From: Chloroflexota bacterium
GTDB lineage: Bacteria; Chloroflexota; Anaerolineae; Aggregatilineales; Phototrophicaceae
DNA: 11,773 nucleotides
Assembly (NCBI GenBank): GCA_003242205.1
Contig: QGUR01000131.1
Location: 1 to 11,773, forward strand
Direction of reading: 5' to 3'
Position numbers and translations under genes: made by a program. This document shows, in pieces, positions 1 to 5,102 of the stretch; the first letter of the stretch is position 1, and each line of letters opens with the position of its first letter. The notes beneath the pieces were generated by a model. It searched no databases. It saw only the letters and a list, made by a program, of their open reading frames with translations, and had not been told where the DNA came from.

Positions 1-29
1 GGGGACTCCCAAAGCGAGAGGAGCGAGGA

Positions 30-929
30 ATGGGCGAGGTTCTCCAACAGGTATCGAACGATATGGCGGCCACGGTTGAGGCCGCAGGTGCTGCCGTAGT
101 GCGCGTCGATGCGCGGCGCAGAATGCCAGCCAGCGGCATTGTCTGGTCGAGCGATGGTGTCATTGTCACTTCCAACCACGTGGTCCAGCGCGACGAAAAC
201 ATCTCAGTTGGCTTGCCTGAGGGCGGGTCGGTTGCAGCCACGCTTGTCGGGCGCGATCCAACGACCGATATTGCCGTATTGCGCGTTCAGGCGCAGAACC
301 TGACGGTCGTTCCATGGTCCGAAACCAGCGCGCTCAAGGTCGGGCATCTGGTGCTGGCGCTGGGCCGGCCCGGACAGCGAGTGCAGGCGACGCTGGGCAT
401 CGTCAGCGCGGTGGGTGAAGCGTGGCGCACCTATGCCGGCGGCCATATCGACCACTATCTCCAGACCGATGTCGTCATGTATCCCGGATTTTCGGGCGGC
501 CCGCTGGTCGAGGCCGGCGGCGGCATTCTGGGCATGAATAGTTCGGCGCTGGCGCGCGGCGTCAGTGTGACTCTGCCCACGGGAACCGTGCGCCGCGTGG
601 TGGAAACATTGCTGGCGCATGGGCGGGTCCGGCGCGGCTTTCTGGGCATTAAGGCGCAACCTGTCCGCCTGCCGGAGGCGATCGCCAGCGCGGTGGGGCA
701 GGAAACCGGCCTGCTGCTGGCTTCCGTCGAGCCGGGCAGCCCGGCGGATCAGGGCGGGCTGTTGCTTGGCGACACGCTCATCAGCTTTGACGACCGGCCG
801 GTTCGCGAGATGGACGATCTGCTCAGCATGTTGAGCGGCGACCGCGTCGGCAGCAGCGTGGCAGTCCGCGTACTGCGTGGCGGTCAGGTGCAAACCGTCA
901 GCGTCACCATTGGCGAGCACCAATCCTAG
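30..929 (+). CDS. S1C (HtrA/DegP-like) trypsin-fold serine protease with C-terminal PDZ domain
   Basis: A 299-residue serine endopeptidase of the HtrA/Deg type, a family that degrades or processes damaged proteins. The trypsin-like fold spans about residues 10-195. The triad is readable: His50 in TSNHVV, Asp80 in TTDIAVLRV and Ser155 in PGFSGGPLV (the family usually has GNSGGPL). A single PDZ domain covers about 200-295 (RRGFLGIKAQ, then GLLLASVEPGSPADQGGLLLGD), which normally binds substrate C-termini or gates activity. The ATG is preceded by GAGAGGAG at 16-23, a good ribosome site. The N-terminus has no hydrophobic stretch, so neither a signal peptide nor an anchor is visible, unlike classical periplasmic HtrA; a cytoplasmic location is inferred. 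It lies 111 bases upstream of a shorter homologue with the same domain start, suggesting a tandem duplication. The family assignment is firm; the substrate is unknown. Confidence 0.93.
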   Translation: MGEVLQQVSNDMAATVEAAGAAVVRVDARRRMPASGIVWSSDGVIVTSNHVVQRDENISVGLPEGGSVAATLVGRDPTTDIAVLRVQAQNLTVVPWSETSALKVGHLVLALGRPGQRVQATLGIVSAVGEAWRTYAGGHIDHYLQTDVVMYPGFSGGPLVEAGGGILGMNSSALARGVSVTLPTGTVRRVVETLLAHGRVRRGFLGIKAQPVRLPEAIASAVGQETGLLLASVEPGSPADQGGLLLGDTLISFDDRPVREMDDLLSMLSGDRVGSSVAVRVLRGGQVQTVSVTIGEHQS

Positions 930-1026
930 CGCTCAGCCGTATCGCATTCCAATGGTGGATGACCGGGCAACCGTCGCCTTGACGTTCGCTACCCGCCTTG
1001 CTTCATGCGGAGCAGGGCCAACCAGC

Positions 1027-1033
1027 AAGGAAG
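1027..1033 (+). promoter_or_regulatory. Ribosome binding site deciding the start at 1041
   Basis: AAGGAAG lies 7-9 bases before the ATG at 1041. The in-frame ATG at 1005 has no comparable purine run at a suitable distance, and the 12 extra residues it would add (MRSRANQQGSKT) have no counterpart in the upstream paralogue, whose N-terminus aligns with MSTLLQQLNDDL. Confidence 0.7.
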
Positions 1034-1040
1034 CAAAACC

Positions 1041-1700
1041 ATGTCTACGCTGTTACAGCAGTTGAATGATGACCTGTCCGGCGTGGTCAGCCGCGTCCGG
1101 CGCAGCGTCGTCCAGGTGTCCGACCAACGCGGCGGCGCGGGGGCCGGGACGATCTGGCACCCGGATGGCCTGATCGTCACCAACGCGCATGTGATCGCCG
1201 CCGGCGGGCCGCTGCGCGTGACGCTGTCCGATGGCCGCGTCTTTTCAGCCAAAGTTCTGGCACGCGATGTCAATCGCGATCTGGCGGCCCTGGCAATTGA
1301 AGCGAGCGACCTGCCGGTCATCGAACCGGGCGACTCGCGGCGTGTCCATGCCGGGCAATGGGTGCTGGCGGTCGGGCACCCGTGGGGCGTGCGCGAGGCC
1401 GTGACGGGAGGCATTGTCATTGGCGCGGGCCGCGATCTGATCGAGTTGGCCTCGGCGACCGGGCGTGACTGGCTCGCTGTGGCGCTGCATCTACGACCGG
1501 GGCATTCCGGCGGCCCGCTGGTGGATGTCCATGGCCGGCTGATCGGCGTCAACACCCTCATGACCGGCCCGGATGTCGGCGTGGCCGTGCCTGTCAATGC
1601 CGTGAAACAGTTTCTCAGGCAAGGGCTGGGGTCTGAACATCCGGCTCCGTCGCCAGAAGCGAGCGCTACATCGCCGGAGCCAGCGACCGATTTCGTCTGA
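1041..1700 (+). CDS. S1C trypsin-like serine protease lacking a PDZ domain
   Basis: A 219-residue protease domain homologous to the gene just upstream. The start MSTLLQQLNDDLSG matches MGEVLQQVSNDMAA of the neighbour, and the triad sits at nearly identical positions: His50 (VTNAHVI), Asp80 (VNRDLAALAI) and Ser156 (RPGHSGGPLVD). After the protease fold the chain ends in a short proline/serine-rich tail (about 199-219) where the neighbour has a PDZ domain, so substrate selection must differ. No signal peptide or membrane segment is visible. The serine is preceded by His (GHSGGP) rather than the usual Asn. The ATG at 1041 is chosen over the in-frame ATG at 1005 because of its ribosome site. The gene is probably co-transcribed with its neighbour: the 111-base gap has no convincing promoter or terminator, and a strong hairpin follows the stop. 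A partner or regulatory role for the PDZ protease is inference. Confidence 0.9.
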   Translation: MSTLLQQLNDDLSGVVSRVRRSVVQVSDQRGGAGAGTIWHPDGLIVTNAHVIAAGGPLRVTLSDGRVFSAKVLARDVNRDLAALAIEASDLPVIEPGDSRRVHAGQWVLAVGHPWGVREAVTGGIVIGAGRDLIELASATGRDWLAVALHLRPGHSGGPLVDVHGRLIGVNTLMTGPDVGVAVPVNAVKQFLRQGLGSEHPAPSPEASATSPEPATDFV

Positions 1701-1740
1701 CAACGGGCGATGCTTTTGCCCGCTGTAGAAAACAGATACG

Positions 1741-1775
1741 AAAAGAACCGGCCCTTCATTGGGACCGGTTCTTTT
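1741..1775. terminator. Bidirectional rho-independent terminator between convergent genes
   Basis: The arms AAAAGAACCGGCCC (1741-1754) and GGGACCGGTTCTTTT (1761-1775) pair over 14 base pairs with one bulged A (1764) and the six-base loop TTCATT. The right arm ends in TTTT for the + strand proteases, and the A-run of the left arm gives UUUU for the - strand SIMPL gene that ends at 1807. It can therefore stop transcription from both sides. Confidence 0.88.
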
Positions 1776-1806
1776 ATTGCATCGCGTTATGCTGTTGGTC
1801 AGCCGG

Positions 1807-2577
1807 TTAACGTTCCAGTGTGAACGTCACCAGTACCTGCACGGTGACATCCAACTGGCCGGGGGCAATCGGCATCGCTGCGACATCCATGCTGGCAGCG
1901 CCGCCGCGCCCGTAGGGCTGCAACGGCTGGTAGTTGCCGTAGGATTCGCTGATGACAATCGCGTCACCCACGCTTGCGCCCACGGCGCTGGCCAGTTGCT
2001 CCGCGCGTTCGCGGGCGTTCGCGACCGCGTCCAGACGCGCCTGCTGTTCGAGTTCGACCGAGTTGTCGATGCCGAAGTTGAAGTTGTAGATCGTGTTAGC
2101 GCCAGCATCGACCGCCGTGCTGATCACGGATTCGATCATCGACACATCACGCACGGTGATGCGAAGGATGTTGCTGACGCGATAGGTGCGCTCACCCGGT
2201 TCGCCGGTCTGCGGGTTGAACTGTTCCTGCGGATAGATGTTGACCGACGACGTGCGAATGTCTTCCTCAGCGATGCCCAGATCGACGAGCGCGTCGATTA
2301 CGGCCTGAATCGCTCCGGCGGCCTGCGAATAGGCGTCTGCCAGTTCGGGTTCGACCATCTCAACACCCAGCTCAATGTAGGCGATGTCCGGCGCGCCGGA
2401 CGCAACACCGATGCCCGCGACGGTGACGGTGTTGGCGGGGAACTGCGACTGGTTGACAACCGGCGGCACGGGCGTTACCTCCTGAGCCAGCGCGGGCAGC
2501 GCTGTGAACAAACCTGCAACGGCGAATACGGCAATCGTCACGATGGCGAGTGGACGAATGATGGCTTTGGTACTCAC
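1807..2577 (-). CDS. Secreted SIMPL domain protein (DUF541/PF04402)
   Basis: A 256-residue exported protein. Residues 1-31 form a Sec signal peptide: KAIIRP, a hydrophobic core AIVTIAVFAVAGLFTALP, then cleavage at ALA|QE. The mature part starts with a short T/P/V-rich linker and carries the SIMPL hallmarks: VTVAGIGVASGAPDIAYIEL (51-70), DIRTSSVNIYPQ (106-117), YRVSNILRITVRD (132-144), the alpha-helical QARLDAVANARERAEQLA (179-196) and the closing QLDVTVQVLVTFTLE (241-255). The length fits the family (about 230-260). SIMPL proteins (mouse signalling-linked protein, bacterial BP26 and YggE) are periplasmic or surface proteins with poorly known biochemistry; YggE is linked to oxidative stress and BP26 forms oligomeric rings. 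The start is GTG, supported by a near-perfect Shine-Dalgarno. It is monocistronic: its own promoter lies upstream and terminators lie on both sides. Confidence 0.92.
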   Translation of the reverse strand: MSTKAIIRPLAIVTIAVFAVAGLFTALPALAQEVTPVPPVVNQSQFPANTVTVAGIGVASGAPDIAYIELGVEMVEPELADAYSQAAGAIQAVIDALVDLGIAEEDIRTSSVNIYPQEQFNPQTGEPGERTYRVSNILRITVRDVSMIESVISTAVDAGANTIYNFNFGIDNSVELEQQARLDAVANARERAEQLASAVGASVGDAIVISESYGNYQPLQPYGRGGAASMDVAAMPIAPGQLDVTVQVLVTFTLER

Positions 2578-2580
2578 AAT

Positions 2581-2589
2581 CTCCTCCTC
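2581..2589 (-). promoter_or_regulatory. Strong Shine-Dalgarno supporting a GTG start
   Basis: On the - strand GAGGAGGAG is followed by ATT and then GTG (2577). The AGGAGG core is 5 bases from the start, which fixes the GTG as the initiation codon of the SIMPL gene. Confidence 0.85.
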
Positions 2590-2628
2590 GACGACTAGGT
2601 CGCCTTACAATTCACATTGCGCTCGATC

Positions 2629-2656
2629 ATTGTAGCGCACATGAAGTAGACGTCAA
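2629..2656 (-). promoter_or_regulatory. Sigma70-type promoter of the SIMPL gene
   Basis: Reading the - strand: a -35 box TTGACG (2656-2651), a 16-base spacer and a -10 box TACAAT (2634-2629). Each hexamer matches the consensus at five of six bases. Transcription would start near 2622, giving a leader of about 45 bases before the GTG at 2577. It lies just downstream of the terminator of the preceding - strand gene. Confidence 0.75.
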
Positions 2657-2678
2657 CCAGCCGGCAAAGGTTGCAATC

Positions 2679-2710
2679 AAAACGCCCCTACCTTGTCAAG
2701 CAGGGGCGTT
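2679..2710 (-). terminator. Rho-independent terminator of the PPC-repeat gene
   Basis: AACGCCCCT (2681-2689) and AGGGGCGTT (2702-2710) form a perfect 9-bp stem, with possible extra CTT/AAG pairing inside the loop. On the - strand the stem ends in GCGTTTTG, so the U-run is short. It lies 34 bases after the stop of the PPC-repeat gene (2745) and before the SIMPL promoter, separating the two transcription units. Confidence 0.65.
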
Positions 2711-2744
2711 GAGGCCGGTTTCTCAGCGATTTCTCACAAAGCGG

Positions 2745-4301
2745 CTATTCCGCAGGCTCGATGCTCAGTTCATATGTGCCGGTGGTGACGCCCTGCTGAC
2801 CACGATCACGCGTGACGATGACCCGCACCTCGCCGGTGAACGAAGGCCGGTATTCCAGAATGGCCGTATCTCGCGTGGATTCGGGATAGGCCGTTGTTAA
2901 GGTCTGGCCGTTACGGTCGCGGATTTCGATCATCGGGATGAGCGTTCCACCCGTCCGCGTCGCCTGAATGCGGACGCGCTCGCCATCCGTGACGTTGAAA
3001 ATCCAGCCGTCGGCCCAGCGCGCGTTGGTGACTTCACCCTCCACGACATCGCCCACGGCCACTTCGCCATTGGACCCTTCCAGACTGGCGCTGCCTTCGC
3101 CCGCGCCGTCCAGCCTTACCAGCAGCGTATACTCGCCCGCCGTGACGCCGGTTTGCTCGCCTTCCCGCATGACGCGCACGGTATACATGCCGGGGCCGGA
3201 GAGCGTCGTATGCTCGATCGACGCGACATCCTCGGAGTTCGAGGGATAGCCACGCATGATTTCCTGACCGCTGCCGCCGAGCAGGGCGACCATCGGGATC
3301 AGATTGCCGGCTTCGACGTTGTGCGGGCGCTCGACCGTGATCGTGATCGTATCGCCGGCTTCGGCGGTCAGCGACCAATCCTGATACCACTGCAACGGCG
3401 TGATCTCGCCCGTCAGCGGCGTGTCGTACTCGATTTCTCCGGCGATGCCTTCAAGCGCCGGGTGGCCTTCGCCAGAGCCGAACATCTTCAGCGTCAGCCG
3501 GTAATCGCCTTCACTCGCGCCGCTCATGCCGCTATCGCGGGTGATGACAATTGTGTACCGTCCGGCGCTCGGAAGGGTGTAGCGCTCGATCGTGGCGCGG
3601 TCGCCGGTCGCTTCGAGATATCCGGTCGTGAGGACGGAGTCGTTGGCGTCCAGAATCTGGACTTCCGGTTGCAGGTTGCCGCCCGCGCGCTCGGCAATCA
3701 CCGTGATGGCATCGGCGGCAGGCGCTTCGTAGATGTAACGGTGATACCAGTGTGTGTTGGTGATCGTCCCCTCGATGCTCTCGCCAATGTTGATCGGGCC
3801 GATTTCCAGCAGATTGTTGATGTTGTCTTCGGCGGTTCCCAGCGGCACGACGGTCAGCCGGTATAGCCCCGTTGTTTCGCCGTCATCGCTTTCGACACGC
3901 ACGGCATACTCCGCCGCCGCGGGCAAATCGGCGCGTGTGATAACGGCGGTAGCGCCATCTGCTTCGGCTCCATAGGCGTTGGCGATTTCATTTCCATCGG
4001 CGTCCAGCAGCACAACCGTTGGAATCAGATTGCCGTCCACGCGCTCCACCACCAGCCGGATGCGGTCGGCGGAATCCGTGTTCAGGGGCCAGGTCTGGCT
4101 TTCTCCGGGGGCGGCAATGCGGCCGATAACCGGCGTGTTGTAACTGAGGTCGCCAACCGGCGTTTCGGTGATTTCAACCTCAGTCTCGCTCGTTTCAGTG
4201 GCTTCCGGCGTTGCCTCTTGAGCCAACAGCGTTCCGGGAATGGCAAAAGCGACCAGAAGTGCCAGCCCAAGCGCTGCAAGACGGATGCGGTTCAAAACCA
4301 T
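2745..4301 (-). CDS. Secreted protein of four PPC-like beta-sandwich repeats
   Basis: A 518-residue exported protein. The signal peptide (1-27: MVLNRIR, then LAALGLALLVAFAIPG) is cleaved at LLA|QE, with no lipobox cysteine. A T/E-rich linker (about 28-48) is followed by four repeats of roughly 100 residues at about 54-152, 175-272, 293-397 and 416-515. Each has the same internal signature: GNLIPTVVLLDADGNEI (90-106), GNLQPEVQILDANDSVL (208-224), GNLIPMVALLGGSGQEI (332-348) and GTLIPMIEIRDRNGQTL (452-468). Each then has a Tyr, a charged stretch, and an end strand of the Y-R/T/E-L type. This resembles bacterial pre-peptidase C-terminal (PPC) domains, which sit next to secreted enzymes; here no enzymatic domain is present. 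A role in binding carbohydrate, protein or the cell surface is a guess. The ATG is supported by GAGGAG eight bases upstream. The fold call is fairly sure, the function unknown. Confidence 0.85.
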   Translation of the reverse strand: MVLNRIRLAALGLALLVAFAIPGTLLAQEATPEATETSETEVEITETPVGDLSYNTPVIGRIAAPGESQTWPLNTDSADRIRLVVERVDGNLIPTVVLLDADGNEIANAYGAEADGATAVITRADLPAAAEYAVRVESDDGETTGLYRLTVVPLGTAEDNINNLLEIGPINIGESIEGTITNTHWYHRYIYEAPAADAITVIAERAGGNLQPEVQILDANDSVLTTGYLEATGDRATIERYTLPSAGRYTIVITRDSGMSGASEGDYRLTLKMFGSGEGHPALEGIAGEIEYDTPLTGEITPLQWYQDWSLTAEAGDTITITVERPHNVEAGNLIPMVALLGGSGQEIMRGYPSNSEDVASIEHTTLSGPGMYTVRVMREGEQTGVTAGEYTLLVRLDGAGEGSASLEGSNGEVAVGDVVEGEVTNARWADGWIFNVTDGERVRIQATRTGGTLIPMIEIRDRNGQTLTTAYPESTRDTAILEYRPSFTGEVRVIVTRDRGQQGVTTGTYELSIEPAE

Positions 4302-4366
4302 CTCAAGTGCTCCTCAGAAATACATGCCCCCCAAGATCATCTTCTGGCCAATGCTAACACGCCTTT

Positions 4367-4395
4367 GGCATAGCTACCTGTAGCAAACCTGTAAA
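4367..4395 (-). promoter_or_regulatory. Possible promoter of the PPC-repeat gene
   Basis: On the - strand: TTTACA (4395-4390, five of six -35 matches), a 17-base spacer and TATGCC (4372-4367, only three of six -10 matches). The start would fall near 4360, about 60 bases before the ATG. The -10 is weak, so this is tentative. Confidence 0.35.
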
Positions 4396-4541
4396 GAAAT
4401 GATAACTCTGGGGGTCACCTCGGAGCGCCCGATAGCTCGCTTTCCTGTGGCGTCGGTGAACACGTGGAGCAGGGTATAAGCGGGCGATTGGCGGGCAAAA
4501 AGCGCGACTGCGTGGAGACCTCGTAGCGGCGAATGCAGGTA

Positions 4542-4570
4542 TTGTCGACCTTCATTTATTATAGAATAAA
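4542..4570 (+). promoter_or_regulatory. Possible promoter of the ATPase relic
   Basis: TTGTCG (4542-4547), a 17-base spacer and AATAAA (4565-4570) lie in the most A/T-rich patch of the window, about 60-90 bases upstream of the relic reading frame. The hexamer matches are only moderate. Confidence 0.25.
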
Positions 4571-4631
4571 GATATTTGGGGCATGGCATACCTGATGAGA
4601 CGCAGGCTCCTGTCATACAGGTGAGTTCGAT

Positions 4632-5011
4632 GAGATCCAGCCGCCGCTTTTCCCAACTGGTTTGTTGGCCGCGAGCGCGAACTGGCGGAAGTCAACGCGA
4701 GGTTGCTCAGCCCTGAGTGCCGTTTGCTGACGCTGATCGGCGCGCCGGGTATTGGAAAGACACGACTGGCAATGCAGGCAGCACGGGCGGTGGAACCGTC
4801 TTTCCCCGATGGCGTATGCTTCGTGCCGCCTCTTATCAGGCTGCGTAGCCACTGGCATCCGGCCGAGGTGGCCAGCTACGACCGGATTGTCGCCCGCCTG
4901 CGAGAAACGCTTGGTGACGATGAGTTTGCCCATGCGTGGGCCGAGGGTAGGGCCATGACGCTGGATGAGGCCATCGCCGAGGCGCTGGGAAATGCCACCA
5001 CGCAGGATTGA
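4632..5011 (+). pseudogene. Remnant of a large NB-ARC/STAND-type ATPase (LuxR/TPR-regulator class) with internal deletion
   Basis: In the frame ending at 5011 one reads FVGRERELAEVNARLL (4661-4708), then RLLTLIGAPGIGKTRLAMQA with a perfect Walker A, then FPDGVCFVP. This is the typical start of the predicted-ATPase module of large regulators with NB-ARC and TPR domains. At about 4826-4853 the sequence jumps to HPAEVASYDRIVARLRETLG and AHAWAEGRAMTLDEAIAEAL, the typical extreme C-terminus of the same proteins. Walker B, the sensor region, the winged helix and the TPRs, normally many hundreds of residues, are missing. Upstream, the expected PPLFPT (4641-4658) lies in another frame from FVGRE, so a one-base lesion near 4659-4660 is likely. 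No ATG or GTG start with a ribosome site precedes Walker A; the only start codon in frame is the TTG at 4703. A good terminator still follows the stop. I read it as a decayed gene; a functional 102-residue product is unlikely. The family call rests on motif memory. Confidence 0.7.
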
Positions 5012-5043
5012 CGCTAAAGCGAACCTGCTTCCGTTTGCGCGCG

Positions 5044-5086
5044 AACATGGCGGGAGTTGCTGCTCCCGCCATGTTTGTCTTGTTTC
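5044..5086 (+). terminator. Strong rho-independent terminator after the ATPase relic
   Basis: AACATGGCGGGAG (5044-5056) and CTCCCGCCATGTT (5063-5075) pair perfectly over 13 bp around the loop TTGCTG, followed on the + strand by TTTGTCTTGTTT. The U-rich side serves the + strand relic ending at 5011. On the - strand the hairpin is followed by GCGCGCAAAC, so it would be a poor terminator for the convergent PEP carboxylase gene (stop at 5103), although the hairpin could protect that transcript's 3' end. Confidence 0.88.
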
Positions 5087-5102
5087 CCACGTGGTTTTGC
5101 TG

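Larger units (their letters stand above)
4302..4631. other. Intergenic stretch without a supportable gene
   Basis: About 330 bases between the divergently read PPC-repeat gene and the ATPase relic. The only sizeable open frame (- strand, 4374-4616) has odd composition, no ribosome site and no recognisable motif, so I do not call it. The stretch holds candidate promoters for both flanking units and an A/T-rich patch at 4551-4577 that stands out from the G/C-rich surroundings. Confidence 0.6.

Noticed and set aside
204..923. Long open frame antisense to the first protease
   Set aside because: A G/C-rich shadow frame: no ribosome site, no recognisable domain, and it overlaps a gene with a clear catalytic triad.
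979..1007. TTGACG-like -35 before the second protease
   Set aside because: At 17-base spacing the -10 would be TTCATG, only two of six matches, so not called as a promoter.
1005..1040. Upstream ATG start for the second protease
   Set aside because: The 12 added residues do not align with the paralogue and the ATG lacks a ribosome site; the ATG at 1041 has AAGGAAG.
1704..1722. Small hairpin CGGGC/GCCCG after the second protease
   Set aside because: Only 5 bp with no U-run; the stronger hairpin at 1741-1775 explains termination.
989..1759. Long antisense open frame across the second protease
   Set aside because: Ser/Thr/Pro/Arg-rich shadow translation with no motif. It also runs through the bidirectional terminator hairpin.
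1759..2598. Open frame on + strand opposite the SIMPL gene
   Set aside because: Composition of a shadow frame (His/Arg/Asp-rich), no motif, and it starts inside the terminator; the opposite strand has a signal peptide, SIMPL motifs, Shine-Dalgarno and promoter.
4374..4616. 80-residue open frame on the - strand in the gene-poor region
   Set aside because: No ribosome site, no motif, unusual composition, and it lies over the probable promoter region.
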